A stretch of DNA of 64,000 nucleotides from Pseudoalteromonas rubra (GTDB taxonomy: Bacteria; Pseudomonadota; Gammaproteobacteria; Enterobacterales; Alteromonadaceae). This document shows, one piece after another, positions 8,282 through 17,238 of the stretch. The first letter of the stretch is position 1. Each line of letters begins with the position of its first letter. Under the pieces are notes generated by a model that saw only the letters and a program-made list of their open reading frames with translations, ran no database searches and was not told the origin of the DNA. Location: NCBI RefSeq assembly GCF_000238295.3, contig NZ_AHCD03000035.1, positions 868,001 to 932,000 of the forward strand, written 5' to 3'. A program made the translations under genes and the position numbers.

Positions 8282-9712
8282 TTAGATACTTGCTGGCATG
8301 CCCATACAACTAGCATAATAAGTCGTCGTAGCCGGCCAGTCAGAGAATACGCCCATTACGCCCACATCTTTCGCCAGTACATCAAGTAGCTTAAAGGTAT
8401 CACCATCGTTGTTAATCATACCTTCACCACGATGTGCGCCATTGACACTTTGATAGTACCAGCCGCCACCAGCTGCAAGGTGGCCTGAACGCTCCAGTGT
8501 CCAGGTAATGATCCCAAGGCCTGCGTCACGCGCTGCTTTGGCATACGCAGATGGCACCATTTCGCCATTTTCTTCAGTTACCAGTACCCACATAGGTGGT
8601 GCAATGATCTTCACGCCGTCTGCTGCCAGCTCAGCCATTGTGGGGACTAAGAGTTCAGGGTTATTGACCAGTTGCTGCGGCGTAACCCCCTTTTCATTCT
8701 CAGCCGTTTGCGCTTCATAACGGTCATCCAGGTAAACGGCCTGTGCACCGAACTGCGGATTTTGCGCTATCCAATAGTTGATGTCATCTCGGTTAAATGA
8801 CTGTGCCCAGACGTGCTTAGGATCAACGCCCGCAGCCTTATACTCATCAATCATTTTCTGAGCATAATCCTGCTGAGAAAATCCATCGAACGGCATAGTG
8901 ACGGATGGAGACTTAAGCTCAGGCGTCATCTTAGTACCCAGCTCTTTGAACAAAGCAATACTTTCTGCATGAGTCATCAATGTGCCTCGGCTGGCATATA
9001 AGTCAGTGCGCCAGTTCGACGTACCATTCATGTATTCTTCAACTGTGGTACCCATAGAGTTTGCAGCGTCCATTTTACCTTCAAGCGTCATAAATTCCGC
9101 CAGCGTAATGTCGCTGGTACAACACTTAGCCTGAGCCACAACACCATTTTCAGGATCTGCCGGTACAAACGGCGTTGAACATTTCTGTGCCAGGTCAGTT
9201 TCCAGGATGTTAGTGGTGGTGTGCAGATCGCACTGAGAGTGGCGACATACCAGCTCTTTGTCTTTGGTGAAGGTTACATCACACTCCAAGATACCCGCAC
9301 CCATTTTGGCCGCTGCGAGATACGACTCTTTAGTGTGCTCAGGAAACTGCATCGGTGCACCACGGTGGCCGATTGAAAAGTCTGTCTTGTAGAAAGGACC
9401 ATTCGAACATTGGGCCAGTTTATCTTTTAGCTCACCCTCATCCATGTCTTGCACCAGAAAATCCGGGCGCGTACCGACTTGCATGTTGTTGGCACCACCC
9501 GCTGGTACTTCAACCACAACCGGGACTTCTATGGTTTTGATCTCAGTAATGGTATCGGTAACCACAATGGTCTTTTCGACTTCCACTACCTGAGTTTGCG
9601 TGTCTGTGGTGACAACCGCTTTTTCTACTTCAACGACTTCGGTTTTGTCGTCATCACAGCCAGCAAGTAGCAAAGCCGCAATCACAGCAGAGAGAGATGT
9701 TACTTTTTTCAT
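8282..9712 (-). CDS. Glycerophosphodiester phosphodiesterase-family lipoprotein
   Basis: The start is placed at the ATG at 9712, which follows TAGGAAT, giving about 476 residues. The signal peptide ends in the lipobox LLAGC. A Val/Glu/Thr-rich repetitive linker follows (VVEVEK..VVEVEKTIVVTDT). The catalytic domain has the GDPD signature IGHRGAP, followed by PEHTKESYLAAAKMGAGILECDVTFTKD, so the expected His/Glu/Asp metal site is present. Family members release glycerol-3-phosphate from deacylated phospholipids. An insert containing paired Cys (KCSTPF, AKCCTSD) and its large size suggest the secreted GDPD subclass. It is probably anchored to the outer membrane facing the periplasm or exterior. 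Confidence 0.88.
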   Translation of the reverse strand: MKKVTSLSAVIAALLLAGCDDDKTEVVEVEKAVVTTDTQTQVVEVEKTIVVTDTITEIKTIEVPVVVEVPAGGANNMQVGTRPDFLVQDMDEGELKDKLAQCSNGPFYKTDFSIGHRGAPMQFPEHTKESYLAAAKMGAGILECDVTFTKDKELVCRHSQCDLHTTTNILETDLAQKCSTPFVPADPENGVVAQAKCCTSDITLAEFMTLEGKMDAANSMGTTVEEYMNGTSNWRTDLYASRGTLMTHAESIALFKELGTKMTPELKSPSVTMPFDGFSQQDYAQKMIDEYKAAGVDPKHVWAQSFNRDDINYWIAQNPQFGAQAVYLDDRYEAQTAENEKGVTPQQLVNNPELLVPTMAELAADGVKIIAPPMWVLVTEENGEMVPSAYAKAARDAGLGIITWTLERSGHLAAGGGWYYQSVNGAHRGEGMINNDGDTFKLLDVLAKDVGVMGVFSDWPATTTYYASCMGMPASI

Positions 9713-9825
9713 TGTTATTCCTAAGTTTACGTCCAAAGAAAGCGTTTTTATTCTTCAAGGAAATAACAATAGAGGGACACTATTACCGAAGTAGGAACAG
9801 TCAGTGACCTTTTTATGACTGGCCG

Positions 9826-10299
9826 CTACTGATACTGTGCAGCTGTAATAAACTCTCCAAATGCCTCGCACCAGACAATCACCGTATTGTAATCAGCCGG
9901 GTTGATTTGCTGGGGTACATCGACCACAAAGTTACTGAAGGTTTTGATGTCACCGACCTCAACCATGGTACTTTTGAGGCGATTAAAATCAGCTTCTGTT
10001 TCCACAAATTGAGGAGACAAATACAAACGATAATCCGGCCCCGGGGCCAGCTCGCCAAGCAAAGTAATGTGATCTTTGCTGATCGACACCATGCCTTCCC
10101 CCCAGTGTAATGCATCACTGTCTTGTAAAGATTTACGAAATTGTGCCGAATAATCAGCCCCTAAAGATGCAGCTGTGACAGCCCCCTCGTTAGGGGCGGG
10201 TGGCGCAGTTAGAATGGGCAGCATATAAATGCCACCCGCGAAACCGGCGAATCCAACCAGGCCATGGGTAATGATGAGTGTGAACGCACGTAATGTCAT
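9826..10299 (-). CDS. DM13 domain protein
   Basis: A 157-residue protein with an N-terminal hydrophobic anchor or signal (about 6-30) and then a DM13 domain (about 50-155). Typical features are GEGMVSIS..ITLLGELAPGPDYRLYLSP, the middle FSNFVVDVPQQINPADYNTVIVWCEAFGEFI with the conserved Cys in WCEAF, and an ending in AAQY. DM13 domains have been proposed to take part in redox or electron-transfer reactions using this cysteine; the role in bacteria is not settled. AAGGAAAAG precedes the ATG. It lies 161 bp downstream of the TetR gene on the same strand, so co-regulation is possible. Confidence 0.85.
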   Translation of the reverse strand: MTLRAFTLIITHGLVGFAGFAGGIYMLPILTAPPAPNEGAVTAASLGADYSAQFRKSLQDSDALHWGEGMVSISKDHITLLGELAPGPDYRLYLSPQFVETEADFNRLKSTMVEVGDIKTFSNFVVDVPQQINPADYNTVIVWCEAFGEFITAAQYQ

Positions 10300-10460
10300 A
10301 AGTCTCTTTTCCTTATAGCTGATGGGCTAAAGTGTAGTACAACTCAGCGCACACCCAGGTACTCATCACACAGTGTTTTTATGACTGTACCTTTTGAGGT
10401 TATATTGAATATTTGCCCCTAGTGCAATTACCTACACTGTACATCTTTGTGTGGCAAAAG

Positions 10461-11069
10461 TTAGACCCGATAATAGGCCAGAAAGAACGCCACGGTTTCC
10501 GCTGTGAGTACGTCAATCTGTTCTTGAGTCAGTGCGGGTTGTTGATGCAAAATCTGAGGCCAGAAGGCCTGCCCTTTTAACAGACTGATCAGCTGGGCAT
10601 GTGCGCTTTGAGGATCTGCCTGACGCAACTGTCCATGTAACATGGCTTGCTTAATCCAGCGGATCAAGGCGGTTTCCTGATCAAAAAACTCACTCATTTC
10701 AGCAGTGAAAATATCAGGATTAAACAAACAGTACCCAATCGCTACTCGGATCAGTTCCTGCAAATTCTGATTGCTCAGAAAGTCCAGCTCATTCTTCAGT
10801 AACGCAGCCAGCTGTACATCCAATTCTGTGTCGTGCACATACTCTATGTCACACGTCAAAATGTTCTGACGCCAGATTTCTTTGATGATATGCGTCACTA
10901 ACTGTTCTTTACTTGCAAAGTGATTGTATACGGTACGCTTTGAAACCTGAGCAGTTTCGGCAATCTTGTCCATGCTGGTGTCGCTGACACCATATTGCTG
11001 AAACGCGCTCAGGGCACCATCTATGATGGCCTGTCGTTTTAGCATACTGCGGGTAACTTTTACGGTCAT
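10461..11069 (-). CDS. TetR/AcrR-family transcriptional regulator
   Basis: A 202-residue protein with an N-terminal TetR helix-turn-helix (about 10-58), read from RQAIIDGALSAFQQYGVSDTSMDKIAETAQVSKRTVYNHFASKEQL. The C-terminal two thirds are helical and ligand-binding, resembling regulators of the TetR_C AefR-like type (WIKQAMLHGQLRQADPQSAHAQL). Such proteins usually repress an adjacent transporter or metabolic gene. The same-strand downstream neighbour is the DM13 gene; the upstream neighbour is the ankyrin gene. The ligand and target are unknown. Confidence 0.9.
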   Translation of the reverse strand: MTVKVTRSMLKRQAIIDGALSAFQQYGVSDTSMDKIAETAQVSKRTVYNHFASKEQLVTHIIKEIWRQNILTCDIEYVHDTELDVQLAALLKNELDFLSNQNLQELIRVAIGYCLFNPDIFTAEMSEFFDQETALIRWIKQAMLHGQLRQADPQSAHAQLISLLKGQAFWPQILHQQPALTQEQIDVLTAETVAFFLAYYRV

Positions 11070-11183
11070 TATGGGTTCATTGTATGTAACTTTATTCTGA
11101 CTATTTTTACACTTACCAGTTTACTTTTCAATTTATCCTTGTTGTTCTAAAGCACAGCTTCCCTGCTGTCATTGCTTTAATAC

Positions 11184-12224
11184 TCAATCGAATTGTGCAA
11201 TCTGATGTTGTTTCAGTAAGGCCTCTATGATCTGCACATAATGATAGCGTTCAGCCAGATCCAGTGGCGTGTCATTTTCATAAGTTTTGAGCTGCAATTG
11301 TGCGCCACCTTGAATAAACACTTTGGCCGCTTCGATGTGTCCATGCCAGATGGCATCATGAAGCGGCGTATAGCCATTGTTTGGACCCTGTGCATTTAGA
11401 ACCAAAGAGCCACGCTTATCATTAATCAGCTGTCTGACTATATCAGCATGTCCCATATAGCCCGCCTTATGCAGGGCAATGGCGTTCATAGGGTAGCCCG
11501 GTATTGTCTGGTCAGCATTATGCGCCAGTAGCAGTTCAACCACACTGCCATACCCCTCTCTAGCAGCAACCAGCAATGGGGTGTGCCAGTCATTGCGGTT
11601 AGAATAGACGGGGCGGCGCTGATTAACGTTCTGACCAGCTGCAAGTAACTCTGTGATCTGAGTAACTTTCTGCGCTTCACTCATCGCGCTATTTTCAATC
11701 ACGTTGAGGATCTTCTGCTGCGCTAACATGGCCTGTTGCTGAGCACGCTTGTGGGCAAAAAGCGCCGCCAGTTCGTCATAACGGCGTGCTTCACTGGCTG
11801 TAATTTGTTTGTCCCAGCCTCCAATTAACTGCTCAGCCTTGGCACCCGTTGGCGTTGTCAATTCGATGTTCAGTTCGGGATGTTTGAATAATTCAATAAT
11901 GTTGTCTGGCTTTGAATACCAGGTTGCTATCATTAACGGCGTAAAACCGGAGCGCGGTGCCTGTAAATTGATAAATGCGCCTTCTCTGATCAGCAGTGCC
12001 AATATCTGAGTATGATCGGTCTGTGCAGCGATATGCAACGGACTGTTTCCCATTCTGGTATCCAGCTGATTGACATCTGCCCCGGCACTCAGCAAACGCT
12101 TTACCAGTGATATATCGCCACTGATCACAGCCTGATGCAGCCTGGGTAACTCAGGCTTTGGAGTGGCATGTACAAAAGGCGACACAAGTACAAATACAAC
12201 CATGATGAATAAAGATATTTTCAT
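11184..12224 (-). CDS. Exported ankyrin-repeat protein
   Basis: The start is placed at the ATG at 12224, preceded by AAGG; an upstream GTG would add nine residues. The protein is about 346 residues. A signal peptide (ISLFIMVVFVLVSPFVHA) is followed by two blocks of ankyrin repeats, about 25-125 and 200-345, with consensus units such as GNSPLHIAAQTDHTQILALLIREGA and GYTPLHDAIWHGHIEAAKVFIQGGA. A helical linker separates them. Periplasmic ankyrin proteins are known to support catalase in some gammaproteobacteria. Here the upstream gene 27 bp away encodes a flavodoxin-fold oxidoreductase, so a redox-linked role is plausible but inferred. Confidence 0.87.
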   Translation of the reverse strand: MKISLFIMVVFVLVSPFVHATPKPELPRLHQAVISGDISLVKRLLSAGADVNQLDTRMGNSPLHIAAQTDHTQILALLIREGAFINLQAPRSGFTPLMIATWYSKPDNIIELFKHPELNIELTTPTGAKAEQLIGGWDKQITASEARRYDELAALFAHKRAQQQAMLAQQKILNVIENSAMSEAQKVTQITELLAAGQNVNQRRPVYSNRNDWHTPLLVAAREGYGSVVELLLAHNADQTIPGYPMNAIALHKAGYMGHADIVRQLINDKRGSLVLNAQGPNNGYTPLHDAIWHGHIEAAKVFIQGGAQLQLKTYENDTPLDLAERYHYVQIIEALLKQHQIAQFD

Positions 12225-12250
12225 GAGAATTAACCTTGTCATAATACGCA

Positions 12251-13219
12251 CTACTTTGCCTGCTCGGCTGTCATAACCTGATAGTCTGTAATCTGAAAAA
12301 AGTTGCCGACCAGATTAACCTGCCAGACTTCATTAACCAGTAAGTTTACAGCCTGCCCGCCTAAAGGTGAGTCACTATACGTCTCGGCTATCAGCCGAAC
12401 ACGTAATTCCACCCGATAAATCCCCTTGCCCTTCTCGCTCACCTCGATTTGCTCAACCAGATGCTCGCAGCCGGGCTTAAAGGTGCGCCTCGCTGCTGTG
12501 TACCAATCTCTGAATCCCTCATGGCCCTGATATTGATCCCCCATCATGTCGAGCTTAATGTCTTCAGATAAGGAGCAGGTGAACTCAGCACAGTCAGCAG
12601 GCAAGACATCAAATCGAGAAAACCACACCCGCACAAACCGCTCGATTTGTATGACCGGATCATGTGTCACGTTATGAATACGTTCACACAAACGCGATGC
12701 ATGTGCTTTGGCTTTGTTCTGTACGTCCGATAACTCGTTGTAAACGCCAGGTATGTACACCATGCCATGGGTATAAACGGGTTCAATAAATTGCATACCG
12801 GTTAAATACACTGTTTGCTGTAAAGGTCGGATCATTTGTTCAATTTCAAAGTGGTTATAGCCAAGTGGATCGTAGGATGACTCAGGACCACCCACTGTGA
12901 ACGATAAAATGCATGCCTTCCCTTTGAGTTTGTCGCCACTCGCACCATATGCAAAGTTATAACTCAGCACATCATCCAGCCATTTTTTGAGCAATGCCGG
13001 CACTGAATACCAGTAAAAGGGAAATTGCAGCACAATGACATCTGCCGACAACAATGCTTGCTGTTCGGCTTCAACATCAATATTGAAATCTGGATAGCGT
13101 TCATCTAAACGCCGAATTTCCACCTCAAAGACAGCCTGAGAAATTTCATCCAGGATCACTCGATTGGTGTTTGAAGCAGCCAGGTCTGGATGCCCGGAAA
13201 TCACGACCACTTTGCTCAT
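12251..13219 (-). CDS. Flavodoxin-fold NAD(P)H oxidoreductase fused to an NTF2-like domain
   Basis: A 322-residue two-domain protein. Residues 1-185 match the Flavodoxin_2 family (MdaB/KefF/NQO-like): VVISGHPDLAASNTNR for the phosphate loop, IVLQFPFYWYSVPALLKKWLDDV, then SFTVGGPESSYDPLGYN. These enzymes bind FAD or FMN and reduce quinones or activate Kef channels. Residues about 195-320 look like an NTF2/SnoaL-type domain (FRDWYTAARRTFKPGCEHLV, then VNEVWQVNLVGNFFQITDYQVM). That domain is not part of the standard oxidoreductase, which is about 180-200 residues long. The gene is divergent from a LysR gene at 13377, its likely regulator, and is followed by the ankyrin gene. Confidence 0.85.
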   Translation of the reverse strand: MSKVVVISGHPDLAASNTNRVILDEISQAVFEVEIRRLDERYPDFNIDVEAEQQALLSADVIVLQFPFYWYSVPALLKKWLDDVLSYNFAYGASGDKLKGKACILSFTVGGPESSYDPLGYNHFEIEQMIRPLQQTVYLTGMQFIEPVYTHGMVYIPGVYNELSDVQNKAKAHASRLCERIHNVTHDPVIQIERFVRVWFSRFDVLPADCAEFTCSLSEDIKLDMMGDQYQGHEGFRDWYTAARRTFKPGCEHLVEQIEVSEKGKGIYRVELRVRLIAETYSDSPLGGQAVNLLVNEVWQVNLVGNFFQITDYQVMTAEQAK

Positions 13220-13376
13220 AGTTACCTCTTTGCATAAACTTAATCAACACCGGCCTAAGCACGGCTTTGTCATAATCTGGCAAACAGTATATTGCGCCCA
13301 ATTACTAAAAATTAGATGCCAATTAACTAATAAATTGATAGCTTAAAACTAATAATAAAACGATGAGTTATCGCAT

Positions 13377-14285
13377 ATGAATGGCGCAGCTTTTAACCAG
13401 TTGATTATGTTCCACACCATTGTGCTTGAAGGAAGTATCACCAAGGCAGCCAAGAAGCTGGAACTGGCTCCCCCTTCTGTCAGCAATGCACTCAAAGCAC
13501 TGGAAGCGGAGCTCGGCCTGCCCTTGTTTACCCGAACGACCCGTCGTATTGAATTAACCGAAGCAGGTCGATTGCTGTTCGAACGTACCTATGACTCTGT
13601 GAATGACCTCAGCTCTGCGCTGGAAGAAGTCAGTGATCTCGGTCAGATCCCGTCCGGCAAAGTGAGACTGACTACACCACGATTTGTTTACCAGTACTTA
13701 CTCAAACCAATATATGCCGAATTTTGCCTGCAATACCCAGAAATCGACCTGGAAATATCGGTCTCCGATGCCGCCATTGATATTCTCAAAGAGGGATTTG
13801 ATCTGGGCATTCGCTTTGGTGATCGGGTTGAAGAAGGCCTGGTAGCGAGAGCGCTTACGCCCGCCATGAAAGAAGCCTTATTCGCTTCTCATGATTATGT
13901 TGCACGTTATGGGCTGCCCGAAAGTCCTGACTCGCTGAGGCATCATAAACTGATCAACTATCGGTTTATCGCATCAAACCAAATAGCGCCTTTATATCTG
14001 GATCGCAATGGGGAAAGGCTCAGTGTAGATATGCCAAGTGCTCTGACTGTCAACGACACCGATCTGATGCTGGATGCAGCGCATAAAGGGATAGGCATTG
14101 GCCGCATTGTTGAGCCTATGGTGGCCAGCCAGTTCACAACAAACACCTTGGTACCGATATTGCCAGACTATTGGTGTCCGTATGCGCCGCTCTATGTGTA
14201 CTTTCATCGTAATAGTCAAAAAGCCCGGCGCGTACGAGTGCTGATCGACTTTTTACTGGCACATTGCGGTAGTAACAGGGCGTAA
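13377..14285 (+). CDS. LysR-family transcriptional regulator
   Basis: A 302-residue LysR protein. The HTH lies at about residues 6-65 (GSITKAAKKLELAPPSVSNALKALEAELGLPLFTRTTRRIELTEAG). The effector domain resembles the CrgA-type branch, with a DLGIRFGD segment and VNDTDLMLDAAHKGIGIGRI. It is divergent from the flavodoxin-fold gene, with a 157-bp gap rich in CTAAT/ATTAG elements that could be LysR sites. In related arrangements the LysR responds to quinones or oxidants and controls the reductase; that is inference here. Confidence 0.9.
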   Translation: MNGAAFNQLIMFHTIVLEGSITKAAKKLELAPPSVSNALKALEAELGLPLFTRTTRRIELTEAGRLLFERTYDSVNDLSSALEEVSDLGQIPSGKVRLTTPRFVYQYLLKPIYAEFCLQYPEIDLEISVSDAAIDILKEGFDLGIRFGDRVEEGLVARALTPAMKEALFASHDYVARYGLPESPDSLRHHKLINYRFIASNQIAPLYLDRNGERLSVDMPSALTVNDTDLMLDAAHKGIGIGRIVEPMVASQFTTNTLVPILPDYWCPYAPLYVYFHRNSQKARRVRVLIDFLLAHCGSNRA

Positions 14286-14412
14286 GACACAACGCCCCTG
14301 CCATGTCTGGCTTTTTAGTGAATTTAACGCAAATATTCTAACTTCTATCATCAAATGGCAATAATCTTGATACACTATAACACTATTGCAATTTTATGAA
14401 TTTAAACACTTC

Positions 14413-15357
14413 ATGACTCTTTCAAATATAAAGCCCGTTGCAGCCTTATTCACACTGCTGTGTGCTACACCCGCGCTATCGCATGGTCATCAGGAACATG
14501 CCACATCGAAGCAGCCACTGCGTGTTGCAACCTGGAACATTGAACACCTTTCTGCATCTGACAACTCGGGATGTAAGCCAAGAACCACAAAAGACATTCA
14601 AGCCCTGAGACAATACGCGCAGTCACTTAATGCCGATATTATTGCACTGCAAGAAGTCGCCTCAGCTTCAGCCGTGCGCCAGGTATTCGGGGAAAAAGAC
14701 TGGCACGTAGTGATGTCAGACAGAGCCGACAGTAAAACATACACCTGCCGCAAAAGTGGCAATAACTCAACCCAGCAAAAAATCGCTTTTGTGGTAAAAA
14801 AACCGCTGGCCGTTGATAAGGTCGTGCAGCACAGTACTTTCTCAAAAGTGAAACCAGGTCTCAGAAATGGGCTGGAGATCCAACTGACCTATCAAGGTGA
14901 AGCGCTGCACCTGCTGAATGTGCACCTGAAAAGTGGCTGTTTTGTTGATGACTACCAGCGTTCAGATAAAGAAGCCTGTAAGCTGCTGTCGAAACAAGCC
15001 CCGATACTGGACGGCTGGGTTGAACAAAAAACCAAACAAAAGGCAGACTTTGTCGTGCTTGGCGACTTTAACCATCGCCTCACGGCACCTTACAACCGCC
15101 TAAGCCGGGATTTGTATTTTCCACAAGGTGCTGCAAATGCACAGCCTAACGACATAGACAACGCGCCTTTATTTAACGCAAATCAGATGCTGACTGGTTG
15201 CCACCCTTACTACCCGGCACCCATAGATCACATTCTCGTGGCTAAAACACTCAAAGACCAGTTTCAGTCAGGCAGTGCGCAGTTCCACTATTTCGCAGAC
15301 ATGACCCCAAAAAACATGCTTGCGGATCACTGTGCGCTGAGTATTGACCTTAAATAG
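14413..15357 (+). CDS. Secreted endonuclease/exonuclease/phosphatase-family protein
   Basis: The start is placed at the ATG at 14413; a TTG 27 nt earlier is also open. The protein is about 314 residues, with a signal peptide (VAALFTLLCATPALSHG). The EEP (DNase I-like) motifs appear in order: RVATWNIEHLS, IIALQEV with the metal-binding Glu, LNVHLKSGCF, VVLGDFNHR, PIDHILV and ADHCALSID with the catalytic His. It should be a metal-dependent extracellular or periplasmic nuclease or phosphodiesterase. Several Cys residues fit an exported, disulfide-bonded enzyme. Confidence 0.88.
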   Translation: MTLSNIKPVAALFTLLCATPALSHGHQEHATSKQPLRVATWNIEHLSASDNSGCKPRTTKDIQALRQYAQSLNADIIALQEVASASAVRQVFGEKDWHVVMSDRADSKTYTCRKSGNNSTQQKIAFVVKKPLAVDKVVQHSTFSKVKPGLRNGLEIQLTYQGEALHLLNVHLKSGCFVDDYQRSDKEACKLLSKQAPILDGWVEQKTKQKADFVVLGDFNHRLTAPYNRLSRDLYFPQGAANAQPNDIDNAPLFNANQMLTGCHPYYPAPIDHILVAKTLKDQFQSGSAQFHYFADMTPKNMLADHCALSIDLK

Positions 15358-15363
15358 TCATGA

Positions 15364-15397
15364 ATAGGTGGGCCGGCTTGTGTAGGCCCACACCTAT
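15364..15397. terminator. Hairpin between convergent genes
   Basis: ATAGGTGGGCC pairs with GGCCCACACCTAT, apart from a 2-nt bulge, immediately after the nuclease stop and just before the end of the MATE gene. No U-tract is present. It probably acts as a shared end structure. Confidence 0.5.
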
Positions 15398-15401
15398 AAC
15401 A

Positions 15402-16829
15402 CTAGCCAAGCGCAAGCGTATTCTGGGTCCTACGCGTGTGTACAGCGCCGTAAATAAGCCAGGCACCAACCATAAAGTTGGCCAACGCCAACGCCCAGAT
15501 AATCCCCTGAAAACCGTTCAACTGAGCACCGATATACGCACCAGGCAAGGACAAAGCAAACAATCGGACCAAAGTCACATTCAGTGCAAGGCCGGTGCGG
15601 CCAATGGCATTGCAACAACTCACATACAGCATCACCCCCGCCAGCGCAGCATAGGATATAGGCAAAATACACATCGCCAGCTCAATAGAATGGCTCACAA
15701 AAGACTGTTTACAGAAACCAACCCCTAACATATCGGCACCCCAAAAGAGCACTAACGCAATGAGACTCTGCCAGACCAAACAGGCAGCCATTGCCTGCTT
15801 AATGCCTCTGCGTACCCGTAAAGACTTATTCGCAGCCCAATTTTGACCAACAAAAATGGGTAATGACGTCGTCAGCACCATAGGCAGCAACAATGCAAGC
15901 GGCTCTATACGCATGACCACGCCAAACGCGGCCACAGCATCACTCCCCTGCGAAGCTACGATCATCATTAATAACGACTGAGCCAGCGGCGTAAGCAACT
16001 GCATAGCTACCACGGGAATAAACAGCCTGAACAAACGGCGAAACGCTTGTCGGCTACGCTGTGATAAAAGGTGTACTTTGAGCCTGATGTTCTCTTTAAC
16101 ACGCAATAAATACAGCGCATAAAAACTGGCACTCGTTGCAGCTGCAAAATGGGCAATTCCCAGTCTTTCCAGGCCACTCATCGATAACGCAGATTGCGCC
16201 CAGGGCGTGAACAATGCAGCGCTAATGAGGATTTGTGTACCGGCAAACATCACCAGTAACTGCGCCGCGCCGCGCATATTGCCAAATGCCCGAAGCACGC
16301 CAAACACCACCATAACAATAAAAAAGAATACGACTGCGCCCAGTCGATATTGCATATAACGCTCGAGTGTCGGCCAGACTTGCTCACGAGCAGAAAACTC
16401 AGCAAACCCCAGCATGGTCAATAACGGCTGTAAACCAAGCCATATGATCATCGCCAAGCTTGCGCCTGTGAGTATGGTGAAGATCAGACTCACCGCTGCC
16501 AGCTGCTCAACCTCTTTTGCCTGTGTTAAACGGGTCGCCACAACAATCCCCAGACCAATCGCAAAAGCAAATAAAGTGGCCTGAACAGGCAAGGTGTAAC
16601 TCATCGCTGTGAGCTCTTCTACACCCAAACGCGATGCAAAATAAAGCTCCATCAGGTCGGCACTAAACAGTGCCAGAATTGCCCACAGCATAGGTAAAGT
16701 CAGTTGCTTTAAAACTGCACTGGTAGAGCCTGTTAATATCCAGCGCTTGCGCACCGCCCGTTTTCTTTTTTTATCACATACCTGAAGCGGCTCGCCCAGG
16801 CTTAATGCAGGTGAATTATCTGATCCCAT
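15402..16829 (-). CDS. MATE-family multidrug/toxin efflux transporter
   Basis: A 475-residue integral membrane protein with about 12 predicted transmembrane segments in two homologous halves. MATE signatures include LPMLWAILALFSADLMELYFASRLGVEELTAMSYTLPV at TM1-2 and, at the equivalent place in the second half, VVAMQLLTPLAQSLLMMIVASQGSDAVAAFGVVMRIEPL. MATE proteins export organic cations or other compounds in exchange for Na+ or H+. The soluble N-terminal 35 residues are basic (KKRKRAVRKR). It is a single gene with no adjacent regulator, and the substrate cannot be inferred. Confidence 0.9.
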   Translation of the reverse strand: MGSDNSPALSLGEPLQVCDKKRKRAVRKRWILTGSTSAVLKQLTLPMLWAILALFSADLMELYFASRLGVEELTAMSYTLPVQATLFAFAIGLGIVVATRLTQAKEVEQLAAVSLIFTILTGASLAMIIWLGLQPLLTMLGFAEFSAREQVWPTLERYMQYRLGAVVFFFIVMVVFGVLRAFGNMRGAAQLLVMFAGTQILISAALFTPWAQSALSMSGLERLGIAHFAAATSASFYALYLLRVKENIRLKVHLLSQRSRQAFRRLFRLFIPVVAMQLLTPLAQSLLMMIVASQGSDAVAAFGVVMRIEPLALLLPMVLTTSLPIFVGQNWAANKSLRVRRGIKQAMAACLVWQSLIALVLFWGADMLGVGFCKQSFVSHSIELAMCILPISYAALAGVMLYVSCCNAIGRTGLALNVTLVRLFALSLPGAYIGAQLNGFQGIIWALALANFMVGAWLIYGAVHTRRTQNTLALG

Positions 16830-17238
16830 AGTGGGTCGTTTACTCCCTCAATAACGCGGTGTTTCTATCATGGCTTGGTTCTTTTACAACATATATTTGC
16901 AAAAGAGGAACGTCCTAGACTCTTGACCCGATTTCAGCGCTAGAGTTCACAAAAAGAAGGGAAGGATTCGACTAACAAACGAGATTAGGGGATGAATTAA
17001 GTGACCGACATGCGCGTGTACTTTTTCAGGCGGCCCTCTGAGTCAAACATTCACATAAATTGCCCAAAACTAACTAGCTGACTTTACTACTGCTTTCTCA
17101 AACAGCCGTACACTGTCAACTAAATTTAACCTTTCGCCATTATGCTGGTTCCGGTTCTGTTCCAGATTATGGTAATTCAATTAACGTCTGGACTAACACA
17201 AAGGAAAAACAAACTAATTAAAAATACCAAGGATATTT
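16830..17238. other. Intergenic region, no gene seen
   Basis: This is a 409-bp divergent gap between the MATE and subtilase genes. I see no convincing ORF, RNA gene or repeat. It ends in the subtilase ribosome binding site AAGGATATTT just before 17239. Confidence 0.6.
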
